From contig NZ_WBVQ01000001.1 of the NCBI RefSeq assembly GCF_008933165.1, forward strand, positions 372,001 through 436,000: a DNA stretch of 64,000 nt, read 5' to 3'. The notes under the pieces are model-generated. The model was not told the origin of the DNA. It did no database searches and worked only from the letters and a program-made list of their open reading frames with translations. The first letter of the stretch is position 1. The number at the start of each line of letters is the position of its first letter. Shown one piece after another: positions 47,660 to 54,905 of the stretch. The translations under genes were made by a program, and so were the position numbers. Source of the stretch: Phaeocystidibacter marisrubri. Lineage in GTDB: Bacteria > Bacteroidota > Bacteroidia > Flavobacteriales > Schleiferiaceae.

Positions 47660-48676
47660 TCAATGCACACTATTATTTTCTCCCTGCGTTCTGTCATTGA
47701 GTATTAGAACGATAGGCAGGTGGTCTGAGTATCCATTCGTAAAGAAATTGCCATTCCAACTTCGCTTCGGTCGGAAGCCTGGTAAGGACGTAACAGGTTC
47801 TATCATACTAGGATTGTAATAGATATACGTAGTATCAACTTGAATCGGGCCGTTTTGCAAATTCTCGGAATACATCCATTGATCGAGATACTCCCACTCA
47901 GCTCCATATCGATGGGTCCCCAACGTAGAGGGCATCTCTCTCATTGCGTTGTTCAGTTTTACCCGTCGTGCCTGGATCAAGGTGTCGATGGAAGCATCGT
48001 GTGGCCCATCGTTAAAGTCTCCCGTAATGATAAGGTTCAGATTCTGGGAGTGCCTTGCCAAAGAGTCTACCACATCGGCACAAATTTGTGCAGCACGAAT
48101 TCTGAAGGGTTCTGAGTGTTCTTTGCCGCCTCTTCGAGAGGGCCAGTGAGCGGCAATGATATGCAGGGTGTCGCCTGAGGCAAGTGTACCCGATGCTAGT
48201 AGTAGATCTCGAGTTCGCTTTTGGGGATGATTGGGGAAATCAATTGGGATAGCCCGCGAAACGAACATCTGAATAACGTTGGGATTGTAGAGGATGCCGA
48301 CATCTATGCCGCGGTAATCTGGACTTTCATAGTGAATGACTCGGTAGTTGGCACCTAACAGTGCTGGCCTTGTAGAGATATGATACAGTACGTCTGCATT
48401 TTCGACCTCTCCTAATGCAATGATGTCGGGAGGATTCCACCCCGTGGCATTGCGTAGCACTTTACTAATTCGATTGAGCTTGGTCCAGTATCTCCGGGAT
48501 GTCCACTTTTTGTCCGATTGAGGAAGATATTCCGCATCATGGGTGATGGGGGAGTCTATCGTGTCGAAGGCATTCTCAACGTTGTACCAAACCAGTTGAA
48601 TGAATGGATGGTCATTTCGCTCTTGAGCGTGTAATTCCAGGTTGAAAAGAAGTAGAAGAATGATATACCTTAGCAT
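47660..48676 (-). CDS. Secreted endonuclease/exonuclease/phosphatase-family protein
   Basis: 338 residues. Signal peptide MLRYIILLLLFNLELHAQ. The EEP fold is shown by WYNVENAFD, DIIALGEVENADVL (catalytic Glu), IIAAHWPSRRGG, LIITGDFNDGP (Asp/Asn metal site) and YSDHLPIVLIL (catalytic Asp-His). All the catalytic motifs are present. The substrate could be nucleic acid or a phosphoester lipid; the LxxxGDFN set suits nucleases. Its start codon is 3 bases from the start codon of the divergent PAP2 gene. Confidence 0.88.
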   Translation of the reverse strand: MLRYIILLLLFNLELHAQERNDHPFIQLVWYNVENAFDTIDSPITHDAEYLPQSDKKWTSRRYWTKLNRISKVLRNATGWNPPDIIALGEVENADVLYHISTRPALLGANYRVIHYESPDYRGIDVGILYNPNVIQMFVSRAIPIDFPNHPQKRTRDLLLASGTLASGDTLHIIAAHWPSRRGGKEHSEPFRIRAAQICADVVDSLARHSQNLNLIITGDFNDGPHDASIDTLIQARRVKLNNAMREMPSTLGTHRYGAEWEYLDQWMYSENLQNGPIQVDTTYIYYNPSMIEPVTSLPGFRPKRSWNGNFFTNGYSDHLPIVLILNDRTQGENNSVH

Positions 48677-48679
48677 TCC

Positions 48680-49459
48680 ATGAAGTTCAGCAATCTCATA
48701 TTAGCACTGCCCATTCTCACAGTGCTATTTTCAAACACCTCCTTTGCTCAGGCAGATAGTACCTATTGGCGAGGTTGGTATGAAACACCGATAGATGTTG
48801 TGAATTTGACCCGATGGGAAACGTCAGATTGGTGGGTGGCGAGTGGTGTGCTTGTGGGAGGTGTGGCTCTTTACACGCAAGATGAGGCGATTCGAGAAAG
48901 CGTTCAAGGTTTTCGATCTCCGACTACAGACAATCTCTCCAAATATATAGCTGAACCTTTCGGAAGTGGCTACTATTCGATGGGGGCAACCGCGATTGCC
49001 TATGGAGCAGGTTGGGCTTTTAAGGATGAAAAACTTCGAAGAACCTCGTTGCAGGCGGCTAAAGCTTACGTGTTAACCGCGGGAGCCACATTTGTGCTGA
49101 AGCAGCTTACCCACAGAAGTCGCCCTTACGAATCGGGGCGCGACGATCTCTGGTATGGCCCTTATGCATTGACTTTTGAGAATGATGGTTTTCCCAGCGG
49201 ACATACTTCTACCGCCTTTGCCGTGGCTAGTGTGTATGCACATGCGTATTCCGACCGACCCTGGTTGCAAGTGGGGTTATATTCGGTGGCCGGACTCACA
49301 GCCTTGTCGAGAATGAATGATGACAAACACTGGGCTTCGGATGTGTTTATTGGAGCCGCTCTGGGCTGGTACATCGGAAGAACCATCGTTAAAACCGATT
49401 CTCAACTGACCATTGCGCCAAGTGGGAATGGCATTTACTTGTCTTGGTCTATCGACTGA
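48680..49459 (+). CDS. PAP2-superfamily phosphatase
   Basis: 259 residues. Signal peptide ends NTSFAQ. The three PAP2 motifs are visible: KQLTHRSRP (141-149), FPSGHTS (171-177), and SRMNDDKHWASD (210-221) with the catalytic His. It removes phosphate from lipid phosphates such as undecaprenyl diphosphate or phosphatidic acid, in the periplasm or membrane. TACCTTAG, one mismatch from the promoter box, ends 6 bases before the ATG and lies inside the divergent gene. Its 3' end overlaps the convergent gene by 25 bases. Confidence 0.87.
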   Translation: MKFSNLILALPILTVLFSNTSFAQADSTYWRGWYETPIDVVNLTRWETSDWWVASGVLVGGVALYTQDEAIRESVQGFRSPTTDNLSKYIAEPFGSGYYSMGATAIAYGAGWAFKDEKLRRTSLQAAKAYVLTAGATFVLKQLTHRSRPYESGRDDLWYGPYALTFENDGFPSGHTSTAFAVASVYAHAYSDRPWLQVGLYSVAGLTALSRMNDDKHWASDVFIGAALGWYIGRTIVKTDSQLTIAPSGNGIYLSWSID

Positions 49460-50607
49460 TTTTCTGTCTTAGAAACAAACGGCTTTTTTAGAAAGAATCC
49501 GTGTGGAATTCGTCCACAAGCAACGTTCAGTACATAGTGTCCAACGGGTAGTTCGTTTACATCTACTACAAATTCAGATAGTTCATTGGAGGGAGCTTCA
49601 CCCAGTGAAACCTGCTTCACGACCGTTCCATTATCCGCATACAAGGTGACATACACTTTCGTGGTAACTATCGGCTCAACACGGATGGTGAGCGTTGAGT
49701 CTATCACCTTGGAGTCGAGGTGGACTTCTGCTCTTCGCATAGCTTCGTATTCCTCCAATTCCCTCTTGACATATAAAGTGTACACATTTCCACCACCGAG
49801 AAGCGGGTGTCTTTCATCGGCTATGAGTAAAGTACTGTCGTTCCAAGCGGTAATGGCCTCTTTTTGAGAGAGGTCTCCTAGGGGAAAGATCATTTGGTAT
49901 CCCTCAAAGAATCGGTCCTCTGGGAAGTCTAAAAAAGCGAGTACTGCATTGGAGGTTAGTAAGAATAAGTGCCTTCGGTCATTGCTGAGCGTGGCATCGG
50001 TAATCCAATACGATTCACGAAGTAGAGTTCCCCAATGGGTAGTGTCTCTCGCAACAGCGGTATCCTTCTTTTGGTAGATATGGTTCAGTTGAAAGTGGAC
50101 TATTTCTCCATCAAAATGCTCCCTTCTATTCTTGCTAAAGGTGTGAAGATGTCCAGAGTGATAAACACAGCTTTCCCAATCGTAATCGCGATGAGCCTCA
50201 CTCACAGGGAAACCTACTGGAATGTAAACGGAAAAGGTGTCGGGAAAGAGTGTCTTAAAGGAATGATTCAACGCGTTCCTATCAATCTTGTAAATGACGC
50301 GAAGCGGAACATCGTTTCGGTTATTACCGATATCACAGAGGAATAAGTTTCCCTCTCTATCCATCGTTAAAGCCTCCCAATCTCTGTTTCGGGCGGCTAT
50401 GGGATAAGCTCCCATATAAGTCTCTCCCTTGTATTCAAACAAGAGAGGAGCATTGCCACTGTCATTAATGAACCAGACGTAGGTTCCGTCTGTTGCCATA
50501 CCGCTGGCTTCGTGGAGTGAATCGGTTAGCTCAAAGGCCTTGTGAGATTGAGCAGCACTGGCAACAGAGAGTAGACTAAGAAAGATAAAGAAGCGAACTG
50601 TCGCCAT
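49435..50607 (-). CDS. Secreted propeller-like protein of unknown function
   Basis: 390 residues. Signal peptide ends VASAAQ. The middle has strand-turn repeats with conserved acidic residues (SGMATDGTYVWFINDSGN, NRDWEALTMDREGNLFLCDIGNN, HRDYDWESCVYHSGHLHTF), which suggests a six-bladed propeller or SdiA-regulated/phytase-like fold. The final ~80 residues (VYVTLYADNGTVVKQV, ELPVGHYVLNVACG) resemble a T9SS type A sorting domain, but weakly. It starts inside the queA 3' end (32-base overlap), so it is probably cotranscribed with queA. Confidence 0.6.
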   Translation of the reverse strand: MATVRFFIFLSLLSVASAAQSHKAFELTDSLHEASGMATDGTYVWFINDSGNAPLLFEYKGETYMGAYPIAARNRDWEALTMDREGNLFLCDIGNNRNDVPLRVIYKIDRNALNHSFKTLFPDTFSVYIPVGFPVSEAHRDYDWESCVYHSGHLHTFSKNRREHFDGEIVHFQLNHIYQKKDTAVARDTTHWGTLLRESYWITDATLSNDRRHLFLLTSNAVLAFLDFPEDRFFEGYQMIFPLGDLSQKEAITAWNDSTLLIADERHPLLGGGNVYTLYVKRELEEYEAMRRAEVHLDSKVIDSTLTIRVEPIVTTKVYVTLYADNGTVVKQVSLGEAPSNELSEFVVDVNELPVGHYVLNVACGRIPHGFFLKKPFVSKTENQSIDQDK

Positions 50608-51781
50608 AACTCAAGAATCTGTAGTCGTTTGTAAGTGCATGTTGATATACATCTTTCCATCGATCTCCTAATGCAGCGGCTACCAAAAGGATCAAGGTGC
50701 TGCCGGGTTGATGGAAATTGGTGATCAGCTGCGATATGACTCTAAATGTATAGCCCGGAGCAATAATGATTTGGGTTCTTCCTCTTAAGGTTGTAATGCC
50801 CGCTTCGGTAGCGTTCTTCAGCAATGCGCTCAGTGCATCTTGTGAGGAGGGAAAGTCCGTGTGTGTGTATGGCTCCCATTGGTCAACAAAGAGTTGATGG
50901 AAGTCAAGTTCTTCTCCATTTAGCGCTTTCAATCCCAACCAATACAAGGACTCCAAGGTGCGGGTGGAGGTTGTTCCAACAGCAGTAACGTTTGGAGATT
51001 GGAGGATGGAGCGAAGGAGGTTGGTTGAAACTTCAAAGGCCTCCGAATGCATGTCGTGATCTTCCATTCTATCAGCACTCACAGGCTTAAATGTCCCAGC
51101 GCCTACGTGAAGAATAACTCTTCCTAATTCAATTCCCTTTTCTTCAATTCGTTGCAATACGTTGTTGGTGAAATGAAGTCCAGCAGTGGGAGCCGCAACT
51201 GAGCCGTCGCGAGTGGCGTAAACCGTTTGGTATCGATTTACATCCTCAGGTTCTTCTGAGCGATGCATGTATGGAGGAAGTGGAATGTGTCCCAGTTCTT
51301 CGAGGATGGCAGCAAAATGCAAAGGGCCCTCCCAAAAGAATCGAATGTGGAAATTGGCACCGTCTCTCCCCAGTTTTTCAGCATGGAGAAGAGGTCGACC
51401 GGATGGATCATTCCAAGTGAGAACTTGATCTTTCCATTTCTTGGCATTGCCAACGAGGCAGATATAGCTCACTTCACCTGTGGCCGACATGGAAGACTCA
51501 ATGTCTTTATTCAACGGATCTAAACAGAAGATTTCAATGGGGCGCATTCCTTCACCTCTCGGCGAAATGAGTCGGGCGCGAATGACCTTCGTTTCATTGA
51601 ATACGAGCAAGCTATCTTCGGGTAGACTATCGGGAATGGCAGAAAATACCTCGTCGGTAATCTCCCCATTTCTAAATACCAGCAGCTTGGAAGCATCTCT
51701 GCGATCCAAAGGATGCTGTGCGATACGGTCTTCTGGAAGCTCGTAAGTGAATTGTTCAATCTGTATATCCTTGGGGTGCAT
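50576..51781 (-). CDS. queA: S-adenosylmethionine:tRNA ribosyltransferase-isomerase
   Basis: Queuosine pathway: transfers the ribosyl part of SAM to preQ1 in tRNA to give epoxyqueuosine. 401 residues from the ATG at 51781; the upstream in-frame codon at 51799 lies in the promoter and is rejected. Motifs: FTYELPEDRIAQHPLDRRDASKLLV in pieces, LVFNETKVIRARL, GSVAAPTAGLHFT, RVILHVGAGTFKPV, and the C-terminal NFHQPGSTLILLVAA. It is some 50 residues longer than E. coli QueA (356) because of internal insertions. A perfect -7 box is at 51797-51804. Confidence 0.94.
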   Translation of the reverse strand: MHPKDIQIEQFTYELPEDRIAQHPLDRRDASKLLVFRNGEITDEVFSAIPDSLPEDSLLVFNETKVIRARLISPRGEGMRPIEIFCLDPLNKDIESSMSATGEVSYICLVGNAKKWKDQVLTWNDPSGRPLLHAEKLGRDGANFHIRFFWEGPLHFAAILEELGHIPLPPYMHRSEEPEDVNRYQTVYATRDGSVAAPTAGLHFTNNVLQRIEEKGIELGRVILHVGAGTFKPVSADRMEDHDMHSEAFEVSTNLLRSILQSPNVTAVGTTSTRTLESLYWLGLKALNGEELDFHQLFVDQWEPYTHTDFPSSQDALSALLKNATEAGITTLRGRTQIIIAPGYTFRVISQLITNFHQPGSTLILLVAAALGDRWKDVYQHALTNDYRFLSYGDSSLLYLS

Positions 51782-51795
51782 GCCAAAAGTTTGGC
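51782..51795. repeat. Short inverted repeat in the queA leader
   Basis: GCCAAAAGTTTGGC: GCCAAA and TTTGGC arms with a 2-base centre, between the -7 box and the queA start codon. It could be an operator or an RNA hairpin too small to be stable. Confidence 0.4.
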
Positions 51796-51796
51796 G

Positions 51797-51804
51797 CAAA
51801 GATA
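51797..51804 (-). promoter_or_regulatory. -7 promoter element of queA
   Basis: TATCTTTG on the minus strand, perfect consensus, 15 bases before the ATG at 51781. Confidence 0.55.
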
Positions 51805-51812
51805 CACGTCGA

Positions 51813-51920
51813 TTACTGCTTTCTAGGCCTCTTGGCTAAAGGAGTTAATCCTACTAATAAAGAGAGACCGAGAATCGCTAGACTAATTCCGATCACGAGA
51901 GGGTCGTTTGTGAGGAGCAT
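51813..51920 (-). CDS. Possible 35-residue single-span membrane protein
   Basis: Small frame upstream of queA: a short polar start (MLLTNDP), a hydrophobic span (LVIGISLAILGLSLLVGL) and a basic tail (AKRPRKQ). The topology would be N-out/C-in by the positive-inside rule. No other feature supports it, and composition alone could give such an ORF. The queA promoter lies downstream, so it would need its own. If real it is a membrane microprotein of unknown function. Confidence 0.35.
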   Translation of the reverse strand: MLLTNDPLVIGISLAILGLSLLVGLTPLAKRPRKQ

Positions 51921-52050
51921 ACTTATCTTCCTTAGTGCTCAAAGAGCTGGTTGGTGTAATAGTGATTACAAGTATCACATTTTCAGGCAAAAGAATTCGT
52001 AAGAATGCTCGGACATAAGAAACTTGGGGATGTTTTGCGTTCTTTGCTCT

Positions 52051-53169
52051 ATGCGAATAGCCATTGCAGTAACGAACGACCTTTCTACAGATCAAAGAGT
52101 TCAACGTACCATTGACACTCTTCAGAATTTGGGTTTTGAAGTCACTTTTATCGGAAGAAAATTGCCGACGAGTGTTCCTTTTAATCCCAATTACAAAACC
52201 ATTCGCTTTGTTCTTCCCTTTCGCACAGGTGCTGCTTTTTATGCGAGCTACAACCTTCGACTGTTTTGGCATTTGCTGTTCAACAAGTACGATATGTACC
52301 TGGCGAATGACGCAGATACACTGCTCGCCATCGGAACGTGCGCTTCGCTGAAGTCAGTGCCATTTGTATATGACAGCCATGAGTTCTTTACGGGTGTTCC
52401 AGAAATTCAAGACCGACCGGCGGTTATTAAAACTTGGAAGTGGATAGAGCAGAAGTTTTATCCAAAGGCCAAGGCTCGCATCACGGTAAATGCGTCCATA
52501 GCTTCACTTTTAGTGAAGGCCTACGGTGGAGAAAGTCCAGCGATTGTGCGCAACATCGGTAAGCGCCCCGAACGTGTTGTTCCAACCACTCGAGAGGCTA
52601 TCGGCATTCCAGAGAGTGCTTTTGTCGTCATCAATCAAGGGGCAGGAATAAATGTAGACAGAGGGATGGAGGAAGCACTTGAAGCGGTGGCGTCGTTGTC
52701 GGATGTGGTACTCCTCATTGTAGGGAATGGCGATGCAGTTCCAAAGTTGAAAGAGGAAGTGGATAAACGCGGTATTCGTGAGAAAGTGGTGTTTGTTGGA
52801 AAGGTTCCGTATTCGGAATTGTTGGGGTACACCGCTCTTGCTAATGTAGGCTTGAGCTTAGACAAACCAACCTCCATCAATTATCAATTCAGCTTACCCA
52901 ATAAACTCTTCGACTATTTGCATACCGGAATTCCGGTTATTACCTCTAAGGTGGTTGAAGTGAAGCGCATTGTTGACGAATATCGCGTAGGCATTACGGT
53001 AGATTCTTCCAGCCCAAGTGCAATTGCAGAGGCTATTGAAGAGATGCGGAACGCCGGAGTGGAAAAGTATGCGGAAGGCATAAAACGAGCGCAAAGTGAG
53101 CTCACATGGAATCAAGAACGCAAGGTTTTGGAAGAGGTTTTCACCCCTTTTCTGAACGTGCAGAAATAG
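52051..53169 (+). CDS. Family 4 glycosyltransferase
   Basis: 372 residues from MRIAIAVTNDLSTDQRVQR at 52051; a longer frame begins at 52024 but the GT-B fold starts at this Met. Donor-binding region: INQGAGINVDRGMEEALEAV, VGNGDAVPKLKEEV and FSLPNKLFDYLHTGIPVITS with the E/x7/E-like region reduced. It probably adds a sugar to a lipid-linked glycan. Its 3' end overlaps the convergent GT2 gene by 58 bases, an unusual overlap. TTTG ends 4 bases before the ATG, but the -7 box is poor. Confidence 0.86.
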   Translation: MRIAIAVTNDLSTDQRVQRTIDTLQNLGFEVTFIGRKLPTSVPFNPNYKTIRFVLPFRTGAAFYASYNLRLFWHLLFNKYDMYLANDADTLLAIGTCASLKSVPFVYDSHEFFTGVPEIQDRPAVIKTWKWIEQKFYPKAKARITVNASIASLLVKAYGGESPAIVRNIGKRPERVVPTTREAIGIPESAFVVINQGAGINVDRGMEEALEAVASLSDVVLLIVGNGDAVPKLKEEVDKRGIREKVVFVGKVPYSELLGYTALANVGLSLDKPTSINYQFSLPNKLFDYLHTGIPVITSKVVEVKRIVDEYRVGITVDSSSPSAIAEAIEEMRNAGVEKYAEGIKRAQSELTWNQERKVLEEVFTPFLNVQK

Positions 53170-54026
53170 GACAGCTTGTAGAGGTCTAGCACCATCAAAG
53201 AGGGGTGGGCGCCACATAGCTGAGCTTCCATCGCTTTGTGGAAGATTCGGTAGAATAGAGCCAGCAAATAGTCAAATCGGTATTTTGCCAAGCGCTGTTG
53301 CGTATGGTAGAGCTTGAAGTCTTCATCTACTAACCCTCTCTCCGTAAGTTGATTCAAACTGCGAACCGACTGTCGAACTTTGTCTAAGAAGTTGGATGGT
53401 GGAATAAGTCCAGTGTGTAGAAGTGGGATGTCGGTGTGAATAGGCGTGATAAACTCGTGAGCCAATCGCTTGCCGAAAAGGGTGTCTTCGTGTCCGTATT
53501 CTACAATCTGTTCGTCGAATTTTACCTTGTCAAAATCGCGCTTGTGGATGAGGAAGCAATAGGATAGGAAAGAGCTGAAGGGGCGAACATTTCTCTGCTT
53601 GGCCGATTTCATTTCACGTGCTCGTCCGTATTTCCAACGCAGGCGCATTTCGGGGCCAGGATCCTCTTCAGAATAAACCATCTTGCCGCATATCGCGTGG
53701 CCTTTCTCCTTGCGATCTGCAAAAGATTTTAAAAAGTCATCACTTATCACCTGCGTATCGCTGTCTAGGAATAGCAGCCATTCATTTGAAGCGCGTTCGG
53801 CTAGATAATTTCTATTGGCAGAACGTCCAGATTTCTCATTCCAAAGTAGATATTCCACATTGCTCAGCGCGTTCAACTTGAGGTTGCTCAATTGATGCGA
53901 ACCGTTGGGAGCTTGGTCGCAGATCAGAACTTCTGCCTTCTCGTCTAGGGCTTTGGCTTGTTTTGAGAGCGCGGTCGCCAAAGCGGTAACGTCCTCATCG
54001 TACGTTGGGATGAGAATAGAAATCAC
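53112..54026 (-). CDS. Family 2 glycosyltransferase
   Basis: 304 residues. GT-A start MISILIPTYDEDVTALATAL, then CDQAPNGSH, RSANRNYLAERASNEWLLFLD (split in use) and the DSD metal motif in LFLDSDTQV. The acceptor loop EYGHEDTLFGKRL holds the probable catalytic acid. It is close in layout to the GlcNAc/rhamnosyl-type GT2 enzymes used in surface glycans. It follows ftsE on the same strand by 2 bases (stop at 53112, ftsE stop at 54029 upstream), so it may share the ftsE transcript. Confidence 0.88.
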   Translation of the reverse strand: MISILIPTYDEDVTALATALSKQAKALDEKAEVLICDQAPNGSHQLSNLKLNALSNVEYLLWNEKSGRSANRNYLAERASNEWLLFLDSDTQVISDDFLKSFADRKEKGHAICGKMVYSEEDPGPEMRLRWKYGRAREMKSAKQRNVRPFSSFLSYCFLIHKRDFDKVKFDEQIVEYGHEDTLFGKRLAHEFITPIHTDIPLLHTGLIPPSNFLDKVRQSVRSLNQLTERGLVDEDFKLYHTQQRLAKYRFDYLLALFYRIFHKAMEAQLCGAHPSLMVLDLYKLSYFCTFRKGVKTSSKTLRS

Positions 54027-54028
54027 TT

Positions 54029-54715
54029 TTACAGGGTGCTTTGAACCGTTTCAATCACCTTTCCGTCTTCACACTTCCAGGTATTGAAAGGGAATTTGAG
54101 AATGAGGGAATAATCGTGGGTAGCCATGAGGATTGCTCTACCATTCTGACAAATTTCAGAGAGTAGAATCATAATTTCCTCGGATGTTCGTGGGTCTAAG
54201 TTACCCGTGGGCTCATCGGCCAAAATCAATTCAGGATCGTTGAGCAAGGCACGCGCAATAGCAACGCGCTGTTGTTCACCGCCCGACATCTGATGAGGCA
54301 TTTTGTGACCTTTCGTGGCCATACCCACTTTGCTCAGCACCTCTTGAATGCGCTTCTCCATCTGCTTTTTGTCCTTCCAGCCCGTAGCTTTCAAAACAAA
54401 CTTGAGGTTTTCGTCTACACTTCTATCAGTGAGAAGTTGAAAATCTTGGAAGACGATACCGATCTTTCTTCTGAGTGTTGGAATCTCTTTTTCCTTGAGC
54501 TGTGTAAGATCAATCCCCACAATAGAGCCGCTTCCCGTTTTCAAAGGGAGATCGCCATACAAGGTTTTGAGCAAGCTAGATTTCCCCGCACCTGTTTGAC
54601 CAATTAGATAGACGAATTGTCCCTTGTCTATATTGATGTTCACGTCGTGTAGCACCAAGTGTTCGCCTTGATGAATCTGTGCATTATTTAGAGAAAGAAT
54701 CGATGAGTCGCTCAT
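54029..54715 (-). CDS. ftsE: Cell-division ABC ATPase FtsE
   Basis: 228 residues from the ATG at 54715; the frame is open further upstream but the domain begins at ILSLNNAQI. Walker A GQTGAGKS (39-46), Q-loop [12 protein letters not shown], signature [16 protein letters not shown], Walker [13 protein letters not shown]. Together with the FtsX permease it controls peptidoglycan hydrolases at the septum. ftsX is not adjacent in this window, as is usual in Bacteroidota. The LolD family is the main alternative, but the [16 protein letters not shown] pattern fits FtsE better. Confidence 0.85.
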   Translation of the reverse strand: MSDSSILSLNNAQIHQGEHLVLHDVNINIDKGQFVYLIGQTGAGKSSLLKTLYGDLPLKTGSGSIVGIDLTQLKEKEIPTLRRKIGIVFQDFQLLTDRSVDENLKFVLKATGWKDKKQMEKRIQEVLSKVGMATKGHKMPHQMSGGEQQRVAIARALLNDPELILADEPTGNLDPRTSEEIMILLSEICQNGRAILMATHDYSLILKFPFNTWKCEDGKVIETVQSTL

Positions 54716-54845
54716 TGCGGTCAATTTGGTGAGTCTGTAACAAAGGAACGAATTTAAGTGCATCATAGGATATAACAAATGAGCAATCCTTTCGATTCTA
54801 AATGGAATAGCTGCTAACAATTGACGTTGAATAACTGTATGAGAA

Positions 54846-54870
54846 AGACTGTAAAGGCATCTTTCAGTCT
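54846..54870. repeat. Inverted repeat next to the promoter of the TPR-barrel operon
   Basis: AGACTG (54846-54851) with CAGTCT (54865-54870), and inside it AAAG (54853-54856) with CTTT (54861-54864): a 10-bp stem with one bulged T and a GCAT loop. It ends 3 bases before the -7 box at 54873 and covers the -33 position. Confidence 0.5.
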
Positions 54871-54872
54871 GC

Positions 54873-54880
54873 TAACTTTG
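54873..54880 (+). promoter_or_regulatory. -7 promoter element of the TPR-barrel operon
   Basis: TAACTTTG, perfect consensus, 25 bases before the ATG at 54906. Confidence 0.55.
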
Positions 54881-54905
54881 ATGCATTAATCCGAAATCCG
54901 TCTCA

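Noticed and set aside
51883-52272. 129-codon frame on the minus strand
   Set aside because: It is antisense to the GT4 gene and shows no family features.
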